DNA from: Metellina segmentata | Taxonomy: Eukaryota; Arthropoda; Arachnida; Araneae; Tetragnathidae | Reading direction: 5' to 3' | NCBI GenBank assembly: GCA_947359465.1 | Contig: OX375875.1 | Span: 15,215,439-15,279,438, forward strand | Length of the DNA stretch: 64,000 nt | Part shown: in pieces, positions 33,986-44,469 of the stretch | Layout of the letters: each line of letters opens with the position of its first letter | Numbering within the stretch: the first letter of the stretch is position 1 | Position numbers and translations under genes: made by a program | The notes under the pieces: generated by a model | Told to the model about the DNA's origin: nothing | The model's database searches: none | The model's input: only the letters and a program-made list of their open reading frames with translations

Positions 33986-34642
33986 AGGTGGACCAACGAC
34001 TTATTGACTTCTTCCCTTTGTAACGGTTGTTTTTGTTGCAGAGTATTTTTGGAGAACATTTGGTCTGACAGAGAGAAGTCAACGAGTCAGTCTTGTGACG
34101 ATATTAGAAGCGCAATGAATGCGTCGTAGCTCTTTCGAGGTCTCGTCAGGGAAATTGTCTAGAAATTCTGCAAGAAACCATCCGGAAACTGTTTCAATCT
34201 ATGCCACGCCGGGTGACGCATCCAGGTCGTAGGTGGACCAACGACTTATTGACTTCCTCCCTTTGTCACGGTTGTTTTTGTTACAGAGTATTTTTGGAGA
34301 ACATTTGGTCTGACAGAGAGAAGTCAACGAGTCAGTCTTGTGACGATATTAGAAGCGCAATGAATGCGTCGGAGCTCTTTCGAGGTCTCGTCAGGGAAAT
34401 TGTCTAGAAATTCTGCAAGAAACCATCCGGAAACTGTTTCAATCTATGCCACGCCGGGTGACGCATCCAGGTCGTAGGTGGACCAACGACTTATTGACTT
34501 CCTCCCTTTGTCACGGTTGTTTTTGTTACAGAGTATTTTTGGAGAACATTTGGTCTGACAGAGAGAAGTCAACGAGTCAGTCTTGTGACGATATTAGAAG
34601 CGCAATGAATGCGTCGGAGCTCTTTCGAAGTCTCGTCAGGGG
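33923..34642 (+). repeat. Triplicated ~245-bp segment
   Basis: ttgtctagaaattctgcaag occurs at 33923, 34155 and 34400. Copies 2 and 3 are almost identical over 245 bp; copy 1 is 232 bp because it lacks about 14 bp (ccacgccgggtgacg region). The unit comprises the last codons of the Tc1 transposase plus 3' flanking element sequence. The repeated ORFs starting MPRRVTHPGRRWTND arise from it and are not genes. Confidence 0.95.
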
Positions 34643-35301
34643 AAATTTAAGCTTCGTTCCTCCTTTCATAAATACTGTTCTGTCCATCTTGTAAATAATA
34701 AATACGTTAAATGAATTAAATGTAATGGTTAAATCTAGTGATTGTTGTCATCGTGCTTTATTTTGTATGAACCGGAGTTGAAGGTCTTTACGAGTTAGTG
34801 AGACCATTAGTTAAGACATGCACCAAAACTATACGATCACTTATTAATTAAAAACACCTCGGTTCAGTAGTAGCTTGGACGAATTCCAGTAAAAATAAAC
34901 ACACAATGGTGCCAATACAGCAATAAACTACATTTAAAGGTGCGGATTTGAGAGGTATACTTCTATACAGTCGGGTAAAATCAGAAACTTATTAGTTGGA
35001 TTTTCAGGAGAAATGTATTTTTTTTAAACTAAATTATTGTATTTATGTCTAAGACAAACAAATTTTCTCATTGCATTCGGTTTGAAAAATATTATAACAC
35101 TATCTTAATGTTCATAATTTGAATTAAAGCACTAATTATCTTTTATCGGATTTGCTGCAAAAATGTTTTGGGGGACAATAAATTAGTTTCTGGTGTTAGA
35201 CAAATATATATTTGCTTGAGATTAATTCAGTAGCTAAAGTAAACTCTTCACTTTTCGACGGGTTAGTTTTGCTCACATTGGTAATTGGTAATTTTTTAAA
35301 A
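34643..35301. other. Gene-free interval
   Basis: AT-rich and featureless; no ORF over 60 codons. Confidence 0.45.
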
Positions 35302-35480
35302 ACGTCGTACTAGAGCAACACAACGGGCTATTGACGACGGTCCGGGATCAATCCCTTAAGGGAAAGATACGGGGACATCTCGTAATTTTGAACCACTGTC
35401 AGATGACGGAGCAACACCTGAGCTGGCACCCCACTCTCCAAACTTCCACACCAACCCTACTTAAGGACTTTCTTGCTCAC
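35302..35480 (-). mobile_element. tRNA-derived SINE, 'CGTACTAGAGCAAC' family, copy 4 (head missing)
   Basis: aacgtcgtactagagcaaca at 35301 and cgggctattgacgacggtcc at 35323 match copy 2 nearly base for base, followed by caccccactctccaaacttcc. The tRNA-derived head is absent, so this is a 5'-truncated insertion, the usual outcome of incomplete reverse transcription. Confidence 0.82.
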
Positions 35481-35590
35481 TCTGTAAATCCCTCTGTTGA
35501 TGGTTTCTTTCTGCAAAGCTAAATGCATAGAGCTTTTGTGTTTTGATAATCTATTCAATAATTTGTAATATTTCTTAGTGCAATTCCAAC

Positions 35591-36145
35591 ATGTCGCTAG
35601 TGTTAGAAATCAAACATCGGCAGTATGGCAATATGGCTTATCGAAAAAGTGGTAATAAAAATGGACTAACATTCAAGTTCCAGTATGAAATATTCCCTCG
35701 TCTCAGTGAAGCCGAAATTAAAGAGGGGTTTTGTTGTGGGCAGATTGAACATCTCTTCAGAGATGTCATTTTTGAGAAAGTTCTTCAAAGTAAATAAAAA
35801 CAGGTTTGGGAAGCGTTCTGTCAATTGGCTAACAACTTACTGGGGAATGTGAAGGCGAAAAACTATAAAGAACTGGTGGAGGATATGTTGGCTTTGTTTC
35901 ATAATTTTGGCTGCAATATGTTGGTACAGCACTTTCTTGCCTACCATTTGAATTTCTTCCCTAATAGCTGCGGGGAGGTCAGTGAGGAGCACGGCGAGTG
36001 TTTTCATCAGGATATTGCAAAGATGTAACACCGGTATCAGGGCAAATGGTACACGTCAATGCTGACTAATTATTTTTGGATGCTCATCAGACATACTCCC
36101 CTTGACCATTACAACGACAGCCCAAAAGAAATCGAAAGTCCATAG
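35591..36145 (+). pseudogene. Remnant of a recurrent arthropod protein family of unknown function
   Basis: One reading frame runs from ATG 35591 to a stop at about 36145, broken by stops at 35795-35797 and 36026-36028. The peptide reads FKFQYEIFPRLSEAEIKEGF, then QVWEAFCQLANNLLGNVKAKNYKELVEDML in pieces, then CGEVSEEHGECFHQDIAKM and HRYQGKWYTSMLTNYFW. I recognise the SEEQGERFHQDI...RYQGRW...YCW signature as a family repeatedly annotated as 'uncharacterized protein' in arthropod and some other invertebrate genomes, often in many copies. Its biochemical role is not known to me; the copy number suggests a mobile-element or domesticated origin. The lack of introns fits a processed or transposon-borne copy. 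No promoter seen; a SINE fragment lies 110 bp upstream. Confidence 0.75.
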
Positions 36146-37556
36146 ATCAAGGTATTCTTAACTGTATAATATTTACAATATATACATTTTTTTGAGTAAT
36201 GCGTACACATTACAAAAAAAAGCCGTTGCTAACTCAGCTTTTTCTTTGTCATATTCGTACTCAGCACAATGAATTAATAAGGAAATGACAATTTTCATCT
36301 CGGAAACAGAACATTTTTGAAATTTTGTCGCCCAGTGTAATCAGCATTCGCTTAGAGTTCAATAACCGTGGATAATCTCCATTGAAAACATTCATTTAAT
36401 GACAGTAGGCAGTGAAAGAGATTTAATACAAAGATAATTTAGCATTATAGGATTTGTTATGACAATAATTATCATTGATTAATTGTTAAATACCCTAAAT
36501 CTTTATAGCATGTATACATTTTTTGGTTATTATCATTAACCTAATGAACCGCGCATCTCTGTAGTAGACACTTAAAAAGCGCTTTCATCCTATCGTCCCC
36601 CCCCCCTCCACTGCTTCCGATACAATCGGATCGTACTTAATTTGTCGTGGAATCTGTAACCCTACAAGGAACTCGATGGAACTAAGCCCGTCGAAGAGGA
36701 ACCCAAAAGCCTAATCTTGAGTCCAACATAAAAGAGATTGTGTGTGTGGAAAGACACACTTTAAAGCTCTTCACTCCAGCCCTCCAATCCAGAATCTCCC
36801 GTGTCGGAATACAAAAGAATTCTGTAGCCATTGTGTGGCCGGAAGAATGGCGTTGGACACATTCGGAAGATCCTGGTAACAAAACGATGTGAGTGTGGGG
36901 TTTCCTTTCGCGATCCGCTCGTCCCGTTTCGTGGATCTTTTGTTTCCGGAATAATTCCCATTTCCGGGATCGGGAGTAATTCTTTAAGAATGTTTCTTTC
37001 TGTCGTTTCCATTGTACAGGGAGGAATCGAATAAGTTTGTAATTCGAATTAGCGGAGGAGTGTTACGTGAATAGGGAAATCATCTGGCATCGGCTAATTG
37101 AAGTGAAATTAATTGTGAGTTTTTTAATTGGAAGATATTTAATTAAATCTTTCTTGTTATGGATATCCGATGATATTTTTAACTGTAGGTACCTCAAACT
37201 TCAAAGCACAAAGCTAACAATTGACATGTTTAGTAATGCATTATCGCATACGAATTGTAAGAAAGAGACTTGGATTTAAGAATATTGTTCCATTGCTAAA
37301 GTGGTGTTTTAAATTTCCACACAATAACAAAGAAGCAATTGACTTATGCTTTGTATGAGAATCTTTTTCTGATTAGCTATATCTTATATTTAATCCAAAT
37401 GTGACGTCAATTGGCTTTCTTTTCGAAAACGATTCCAGAACTTCTCCAATAAATATTCCAAAGGAAGGATTCCGAATTTGTTTTCGATAGTTGATGGGGA
37501 TCAACGCCAATTAGATTAAGCATCTTAGACCACCAAAACATTAGTAAGTAGATGTG
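36146..37556. other. Gene-free interval with a GC-richer island
   Basis: 36590-37060 is GC-richer and non-repetitive, with a C-run at 36598-36606 and overlapping short ORFs on both strands (36682-36882 minus, 36761-37012 minus, 36831-37034 plus), none recognisable. An acceptor-like ttccattgtacagg lies at 37007-37020. This could be an exon or regulatory DNA but nothing decides it. The rest is AT-rich. Confidence 0.3.
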
Positions 37557-37765
37557 TATAGTAGAACTTCATTTATATCTGTACTCTAGTTTTTTGGATC
37601 TCCAATTATCCGGATAGCTTTAAATAAAGAAAGCAAAATCTGCGTTTTAAAAGATTTTATCGGTGAATGATAAAAACGTGTGGACTAAGTGTCGATTAAA
37701 GACAAAAGAAACATCATAACGAAAATTCCTGGATATTCCGAGTGCAGTGCAGAGATCGTAGGCGA

Positions 37766-38606
37766 GTGGTTACTAGGGATGCGACATCGATGTCAATGTT
37801 TTCAAAACATCGATGTTTTTTAAAAAACATCGATGTATTGGGATCGATGTTTTTGTAACATCGATGTTTATACTTATCGATGTTTTTACGTTCTCGATGG
37901 TTTATTTTTAAATGAAAAAAGTACCGTTATAAAAATTTAAAAAATAACTAAATAGCAAAATTTTCATAATTGGCAAATTGAACATACTTTTAGACCAAAG
38001 TGACCAAAGGTGAAGGGTCTGAAAAGTAGGGATACGACATCGATGTCGATGTTTTCAGAACATTGATGTTTTATAAAAAAACATCGATGTATTGGAGCTG
38101 ATGTCACATCACTAGTTGCTAAACCAGTTATTAGAAATGTGTTAAAACGTTTAAATGCACTGAATTTTAAAAACATCGTAAGTTTAAGATGCATTATCAA
38201 CATCGATGTTTTGCTGTCGATGTAGCATCACTAGGTGCTAAACAAGTTTTAAGAAATGGGGTGAAAAGTTTGAATTCACTGAATTTTAAAAACATCGATA
38301 GTTTGAAGGCGATGCATTGTCAACATCGATGTTTTGCTGTCTAAGTTGCATCCTTAGTTGCTAAACCAATTTTAAGAAATGGGGAAAAAAGTTTAAATAC
38401 TCTGAATTTTAAAAACATCGATGTTTAAAAACATCGATGCTTTTGGAACGATGTTTAAAAACATCGATGTTTTTGGAACGATGTTTTATTAACATCGATG
38501 TTTTAATTTTGAACATCGATGTTTTTGAAACGACGTTTTATTAACATCGATGTTTTAATTTTGAACATCGATGTTTTGCTGTCGATGTCGCATCTCTAGT
38601 GGCTAC
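37766..38606. mobile_element. hAT MITE built of ACATCGATGT palindromes
   Basis: The element runs 37774-38598, with ends tagggatgcgacatcgatgtc and gtcgatgtcgcatctcta inverted. 8-bp flanks gtggttac (37766-37773) and gtggctac (38599-38606) match at 7 of 8 positions, a hAT signature. The interior holds dozens of copies of acatcgatgt. It also has end-like sequences inside: agggatacgacatcgatgtc at about 38028, and gcatcactaggtgctaaac-type blocks at about 38105, 38225 and 38350, which form a ~120-bp tandem repeat. No coding potential. Confidence 0.92.
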
Positions 38607-38930
38607 GTGTGATTCTTCGGACGCTGGATTCCAAATTCTAAGTGACGATGAACTTATTCAAAGTGTGATAGAAGAACCTAATTGATGATACGGAAGATGA
38701 CAGCAACATTACTATTCAAACAGCCACGGGATTGTCAGCTAGTAAGGCGTTTGAATGCCGTGACACAGCGCTAAAATGGATGGAGTAGCAGCCTGAGTGC
38801 ATCACTATCTACAGCCACTCAACATCATGCGCATGCGAGATATGGCTGCACGAAAACGAGTGAACAACTGACTTTGACCGATATGTTCAAGCAATGCTAC
38901 ATTTTAAAATAGTATACAAGTACAAAATAT
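38607..38930 (+). pseudogene. Tigger/pogo transposase C-terminal fragment
   Basis: Conceptual translation gives SSDAGFQILSDDELIQSVIE, then after a stop and shift ATGLSASKAFECRDTALKWM and MRDMAARKRVNN followed by QLTLTDMFK-like residues in another frame. This is the acidic and basic tail that follows the DDE domain in Tigger/jerky-type proteins. The DNA-binding CENP-B domains and catalytic core are absent. The hAT MITE sits directly upstream, within what was the coding or spacer region. Confidence 0.68.
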
Positions 38931-39064
38931 ACGTGTAAACACAACTATTTTTGTCCTATTGTAAGAAATAACCTTTTATTCGTAACTTATCCAATTATCT
39001 GGATATTCGATTATCCGCATGGGTTCTGGTCCCAATTAATACAGATAATTGGAGTTCTACCGTA

Positions 39065-39734
39065 TTATGAAAGAGAATTTGAGTTCGCTATCCGTCTGGT
39101 TTGTTTTAACCAAAAACCCATCACATTACCCATAACACGTCTCCTACTTGAATGACAATTCAATGTTAACTATTAACATCAATTAAAATAAGCGAGTATT
39201 AACAAATGAGCTTTCCATATAAATATAAATTAGGGTGGGTTAAATTTTGTTTTCGGGTGTAAGGTCAAAAAGTGGACACGCTGCGCCTTGTAAATTAATG
39301 AAATAAATTCAAAACGCTAAAGAGCATGTCAGATAAACCATTTTTACAACAAACATTTTATCGTTGATGTTTTTTACATATGTGTTCATCAGTGACCAAA
39401 CAACGGATTTTAAAATATGTTTTTATGTGAATCGAATGAGTAATAATTTTTTTTCTTCTTGATTCTGTTTTATTTTTTAATTTCTAACTATTTTTGCAGG
39501 CAGATTCTGCTGTCGGTACTTTCATTCAGATACGGGAATTAAAAAGGCAATGTATTAGAAGAATGTCGTAAATATCAACATATAAGCATAAAATATACCA
39601 AATCATAAAATTATTTATTATGTGTTACCAAAATTATCTCTCTTATATATTGTTTAATGATGTCCTTTAATCTCATATAAAGTGTTCATATAATAATGTA
39701 TAATGTTCAACCGTCACACCACACATACACACAT
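39065..39734. other. Gene-free interval
   Basis: AT-rich, nothing recognised. Confidence 0.45.
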
Positions 39735-40300
39735 ATAAACTAAATGGATAATAGTATTTGGACCCTGCAGAAAGTTCGGAAGAGGATCAATAGTGAGAGA
39801 TTGTTTTTCTGGTTATCACTTGGCCCATTGCTTTATGAACCTGGCACCATGAACGCTGACGTGTATCTTGACGTTCTGAATGATTAGACCTTGCCTACAC
39901 TATGACATTACTACGGCGATGAGGGTTGTTTCTTTCAACAGGCTCCAAGTCATTTGGAAAAATGTGTACTGGACTGGTTTCTTGAAAATGTGGAGAATTT
40001 GCTTGACTGACTTGTTCAGAGCCCCAATCTCAATCCGATCGCTCATTGCGGGACAAACTGCAGCGATGAATAAGACCCCGCAAACTGGCCCTTGTTCACA
40101 ACAATCTGTTCTCACAACCTTGCAAGAGCTTGGCGAGCTATTCCTACCCACACTTACAGAGAACTTGTGGAAAGTATGCCTCGAAATGTTGCAGCTGTAT
40201 TACAAGCAAAAATATAATTGCACTAGTTTCCAAAAATTAAGGAAATATCACAAAAATAGTTATTACTCAAAAAGTTGCATCTAGAATTTAATGAAACTGA
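39735..40300 (+). mobile_element. Short Tc1 derivative (family B, copy 1)
   Basis: The diverged left end (aactaaatggataatagtatttggacc) corresponds to the family end tacactayntggacaaaagtatttgg. A non-coding leader follows, then a truncated transposase 3' half starting at CCATGAACGCTGACG (39847) with a WFLENVENLLD...LVQSPNLNPI segment and a THTYRELVESMPRNVAAVLQ tail. The right end is diverged. It has the same architecture as 46591-47152 and 54003-54548. Confidence 0.72.
39847..40220 (+). pseudogene. Tc1 transposase C-terminal fragment (family B)
   Basis: Frames around 39847-40220 read MNADVYLDVLND, CFFQQAPSHLEKCVLDWFLE (second catalytic position, Asp lost in QQA), LVQSPNLNPI and the tail PTHTYRELVESMPRNVAAVL. 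Several stops and shifts interrupt it. The N-terminal domains and first catalytic residue are not encoded at all in this family. The 134-codon ORF (39880-40284) reads through it in the wrong frame. Confidence 0.7.
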
Positions 40301-40399
40301 GCCACAGTATACAATAGATAGTAAGGTATAAAATAACATGAAACATAACATTATGGTGTTTTAGAAATTAGAACATGTATAAAATTAATAAAGTGAATG

Positions 40400-41352
40400 T
40401 GTCAATTTGGTATGGGAAAAGTACCTATAATATTCAGTATGATCACCCCTAGAAGCAATACAGTACCTACAGCGTTTGATACTGTCAATTATGCAATCGA
40501 GGAGTTCGCTGGGAAGTGCGAGCCATATGCAAATGCTCTTTCAAAGAGCATTAGATGCTCTTGCAAAGCAGTTGTAAGAGTGGTAAGGTTTTGAGTAGGA
40601 GGATAGAGAGCAGCAACACATCTTCCTAAAACATCCCAAACTTGCTGGATGGTATTCAAATCCGGTGATTGAGCTGACCCCTCAACGCGCTGAATTGTAC
40701 GTCGCTGAAGACAATCTTCCACTATGCGAGCCCTGTGCGGTCCAGCGTTGTCGTCCTGCAACAGGAAATCATTACCTATTGCACCGGTATAGGTGTGCAC
40801 ATAAGCATCAAGGATGTCATCGCTATTGACGTGAACACTCACGATTCCACGTGGAAAGACATGGAGTTCTGTGCGTCCACCCAAAGAGATATCTCTGATA
40901 CTGCCTCCACCGTATGAATCTCTTTCATTAATGTTTGATGGATGATAACGTGTCCCCTGCTCTCTCCAAATCAAACAACGCCTACTCAGCGGCGCACAAA
41001 TGGCTGGTCACCTCGTGTGAAGACCACCTTCGTGAAGCCTTCTACGCACTGTAGATGTTGACACCAACCTTCCGGTGGATGCAGCAAGAGAGGCTCTAAG
41101 ATGAGATGGGGTTGCGGATATATTCCTTTATGAACTGAAAATATCGGTCATCGGTGCTTGTCGTAGCAATTGGCCGTCCTTGGCGGAACCTTCTGAATGC
41201 CGAAACAGTTGTTTGAAATTGTTGCCAAAGTCTATGAACCACAGAAGGACTCACATTTAGCCATCTAGCCACCTCTGTCTGACGTTGACCTGCCTTCAGT
41301 CTCACAACGGCTCTACATCGCAGTTCTACGTACAAATGACTCGAGGTCATTG
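40400..41352 (-). pseudogene. Tc1-like (DD34E) transposase with deleted catalytic segment
   Basis: On the minus strand: start codon at 41350, MTSSHLYVELRCRAVVRLKA, then a clear first helix-turn-helix (GQRQTEVARWLNVSPSVVHR). A frameshift at about 41096 leads to SHLRASLAASTGRLVSTSTV and RRRLHEGGLHTR*PAICAPL. Here about 45-50 residues, including the first catalytic Asp (TDESRF in relatives), are missing. The text resumes at CLIWREQGTRYHPSN, then GRTELHVF, GNDFLLQDDNAGPHRARIVE (second Asp) and QSPDLNTIQQVWDVLGR, where the third catalytic Glu is replaced by Gln (relatives NPIEHVWD). Terminal inverted repeats were not identified. Not functional. Confidence 0.88.
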
Positions 41353-41415
41353 TAGCGAATTGGCTATCCCAGATTTCTTATCTGCAGATTGAACTATCCT
41401 TCCGAGAAACAGAGT

Positions 41416-41616
41416 TTAAAGTTGGATGGTATCAAGCCATGGTGATTGTAATATGGAATCAGTGGGTGCAGGAGTAAGGAACTGACCGGTGTGAATGATT
41501 GCTGTAGCCTCGTTCGTTACGCCTCCGAGCGAGAAGAAACACATCTTGTGCACATGGCAGTTACGAATCTTGCATAAAATAAATAACCCTAACTCAAGAA
41601 TTTGAGTGCATTGCAC
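41416..41616 (-). repeat. Interspersed element fragment related to 17.0 kb
   Basis: The minus strand encodes NEATAIIHTGQFLTPAPTDS and ILQSPWLDTIQ, corresponding to the segment at 16960-17167. It lies about 65 bp upstream of the Tc1 pseudogene start but is not part of a known Tc1 transposase. Source element unknown. Confidence 0.4.
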
Positions 41617-42031
41617 TCTCGATTGTTCTTTACGTTATTTCATCGTCCTTGCTTCCAACAGAAACTCTCTAACTAAAAAGGAAAATAAATCTTACATAGC
41701 ATCCCTTCAAAAACTAACTGTTGGATATTAGTTCGAAAATATAAAAATTACAAGCATTTTTACTATGTTGTATTTTTGTTCAAACACATCACAATATTAA
41801 TACAACTGTATTTCTCATTATATTGAAAAATAATAATTGGTTGGCGAAAAACTGAATTCTGAAAAATGTCAGTTGAGTTCCTGCTCTAAGTCGACGATAT
41901 TGTATTTTTTTCATCGTATTCAGATGTATTCAGTGACTTTTTGAAGTACAACTGGTAAAGAATTAAATGGAAATACCATTAACTCTCAGTCGATTGACTA
42001 CTGTAAACAATTTCATCCTTCAGACAAAATA
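41617..42031. other. Gene-free interval
   Basis: AT-rich, no ORF or repeat recognised. Confidence 0.45.
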
Positions 42032-42200
42032 CCGTAGACCAGGGCTCGAAATACCCGGGTGCACAGGTGCACTGTGCACGTGAAAATAAAATTGTGCATC
42101 TAATTTTTTCCCGCTAAGCGCACCTGTGCACCTAATTTAAAAATTTAGGCGCACCTTGTGCACCTGTATTAAAAAATATATTTCGAGGCCTGCCGTAGAC
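42032..42200. mobile_element. GTGCAC-family hAT MITE, copy 1 (153 bp)
   Basis: The element 42040-42192 begins cagggctcgaaata and ends tatttcgaggcctg, an inverted pair. It is flanked on both sides by the identical 8-bp ccgtagac (42032-42039; 42193-42200), a perfect hAT-type target duplication. Inside are repeated GTGCAC/GCGCACC palindromic blocks (gggtgcacaggtgcactgtg; gcgcaccttgtgcacctg). No coding capacity. Confidence 0.96.
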
Positions 42201-44469
42201 GATATATAAAAAGTACTCTTCTGTCTATAAGAGGCTATTTCCGCACAGCTAAATGTAGATACCGCTTTGTTTTAGTGGTTGAACTTGTTTTCTTTACGTG
42301 TTCCGGAAATGACGTCTCTTGACTACATTTTAAAGCGACTCCGTTATCTATTTGCCCAGAGAATCGAATAAACGGAAGTAAAATCCCTGTCTTCCGATGG
42401 TTTATTTGCTTACCCTGAAAATCCCTCTCATAGCGAGTGGAGAATTTAGAACTCTTAGAAACGGGTACGAGTCCGAAGATTTCTCCATTGGCGAAATTCA
42501 GATTCAAAAAATACTAAAGCAATAGGTTTGAAGAATGTTAGGAATAAAATGAAAAAGTCTCGTGAAAAATGTGTTTCACCCGTCTTTTATTTTCTCTTCT
42601 TTTTATGTCGTCGGAACAATAAAAAGAATGCAGAGAGATTTTCCTTCTTTCTTTATTTTTTATTTAATCGCCTCGACTATAATCGAATTTTTCAACTGGT
42701 ATTATCGACTCCCTAAATGAGGATTGTCAAGTATCTCATTTCAGAGGAATGCAATCTATTTGTTATCCGGTAAAATAGATGCGGGATCACATCTCATTAA
42801 GAAGTGAGATCGCGGATCCAAGAGCAAAAGAGCTTGCCTTATGAGCTCTCCTCAAATAAAAGGAAAAATATTCCTTCACTTCACAATGACTGCAAACCCT
42901 CGTCCTTAGTTTTGAAATTCACACGATTCTGGAATAAATTCCCAATTTGTTGCTGCAGATAAATTTAGGGAACAAGGAACTATAGTGGGCGTGCTATTCA
43001 ATAATAATATTTGAATTAAATCGGATGTCTTTTCCACAAGTTTTTGCTAGAATATTTTTGCACACACACCCCAAAAGTATAAAGCATTTCAAATTCTCGC
43101 CAATAACTGCATCTCTCACGTTTAGACTGTTTCTACCATTTTATTGGATTTAAAAATTATTGCACGTAAACAACTTTTATGTTATTGCGAAAGTAGGGGA
43201 TAATTGTGTTCTATTAAGTATAAAATTTTTCGTGCAATATCTTTGAAACTTTTGTGTTTCGTGTGATTAAATATTCTATCTTTGGTTGTGTGTTGTTTTC
43301 TGGCATGAAATTCGGGATCTGCAGGGTATTTAAATAAGCTTTAGGGGAGGATAAAATGTACAGAAATACATATAATCTTTTGTATTGGTGTATAATTGTT
43401 TGCTTTTAAAGAAGGTGATGACGTAATGTACAGTAGTTCAAAAACTATTCATTATTTTTGTTTCAATAAATATTTTTATTATTCGTCGAATTACGACAGA
43501 TCTTTTAAAAATCTGTGGTTGATCAATTTTCTACCTCTGCAGCATGATGACAATTTAGACATTGACTTACGGCTTGAAGTGGATTACAAACCCTTACTTT
43601 TAACAATTATAAGTTTTCGAACTGCGAATTCAGGCAGCTGAGAAAATTTGTACTGTCTGTAACTACCCCGATAAATGGAAATGGATGTTCCGTGATATAT
43701 ATCCAAGATAAAAATCATCGATACTTTGTTGTTGAGAAACTACATTAGTGGTCTAGCGGCTAAAGGCGTCACTTAAGAAACAGTTGGTGTTGGACAACTC
43801 TTGATGATTTAAACATAAGATATATGAATTGCCATTGGTTAATCCTTAACTGCTGCGTCACAAACCGTCTGGTAACTAGTGACGGAGTCTCTCGGACCTC
43901 GCTCACTAAACTGCGTATGAAGTTGATTAATATAATATATTAATGAAGGATTCTTTAGATAATTATTGTATATACATTTTTTTTTGCTTTCCTTTCGAAA
44001 GTTTTATAGGTCATTTTGGCTGTTTGACATCTGTATTTAACGTTCTGACTTTTATATTTTACAATATTGTTATTATTTTTTGTTCTTCTGAAAATGATTT
44101 GTTTTCTTTGTTTGTTTATGTTTATGTCCTTTGTTTTTGTTTTCTCATTTTGTTCTGTGTCAATTTTTCAAACTTTGTCATCCTCTTCTTTGGTCATTTT
44201 GTATTTTTGTGCTTACATGTTTTGCCCTTCACTTGACTTTTCCCTTCTGTGTACTTAAATGTGTATGTATATATTGTGGATTGCTTAGTTCTCCCTTATC
44301 CCAGAATCTCCTCCGTAAGGCGGACTATACAGCTGAAAGCCGCACAGGTGAAACAGTGTCCGCCTACGGCGTCCAATCCAATCCAATGTATACATTTTAA
44401 ATATATATAATTCAATTCTTAACATGAAATATATTTTATATAACTATGTAAGTTAAGTAGATTCCATGT
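42201..44469. other. Gene-free interval
   Basis: 42230-42960 is moderately complex, with short unrecognised ORFs (42235-42507 minus, 42528-42716 plus). 43965-44250 is T-rich low-complexity sequence giving spurious Phe-rich ORFs. 44300-44390 (ggcggactatacagctg, gtccgcctacggcgtcc) has short inverted ggcgga/tccgcc words, unexplained. No gene supported. Confidence 0.35.

Larger units (their letters stand above)
33419..34642 (+). mobile_element. Tc1-like element (family A, copy 3) with triplicated 3' part
   Basis: Begins taacataaagtcgacgcacc (33419), the same left end as copies 1 and 2 read in the opposite orientation, and carries the same 5' deletion. The transposase relic runs to about 33985. 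The 3' part is triplicated (33923-34642) and the right-hand inverted end could not be found, so the element is probably 3'-truncated or extended by the duplication. It directly abuts the hAT element at 32235-33413. Confidence 0.8.
37557..39064 (+). mobile_element. pogo/Tigger-type element, degraded, with nested hAT MITE
   Basis: The element runs 37559-39062 between TA dinucleotides (37557-37558; 39063-39064). The left end tagtagaacttcatttatat and the right end cagataattggagttctaccg are inverted; the subterminal 'ccaattatccggata' recurs inverted at about 38990. Near the right side it encodes the C-terminus of a Tigger-type transposase. A hAT MITE is inserted at 37774-38598. Confidence 0.8.

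Noticed and set aside
34201..34694. Repeated ORFs beginning MPRRVTHPGRRWTND
   Set aside because: They come from the triplicated 245-bp Tc1 3' segment; the same peptide repeated reflects DNA duplication, not a repeat protein.
37774..38598. Bacterial-style operator cluster or replication origin made of palindromes
   Set aside because: The 8-bp flanking duplication and inverted termini identify a hAT MITE.
39880..40284. 134-codon plus-strand ORF
   Set aside because: It overlaps the Tc1 family B fragment in the wrong frame; the meaningful motifs (SPNLNPI, THTYRELVESMP) are in other frames.
43943..44258. Hydrophobic ORFs in overlapping frames
   Set aside because: Same cause: T-rich composition; three frames are open together, which is not expected of a gene.
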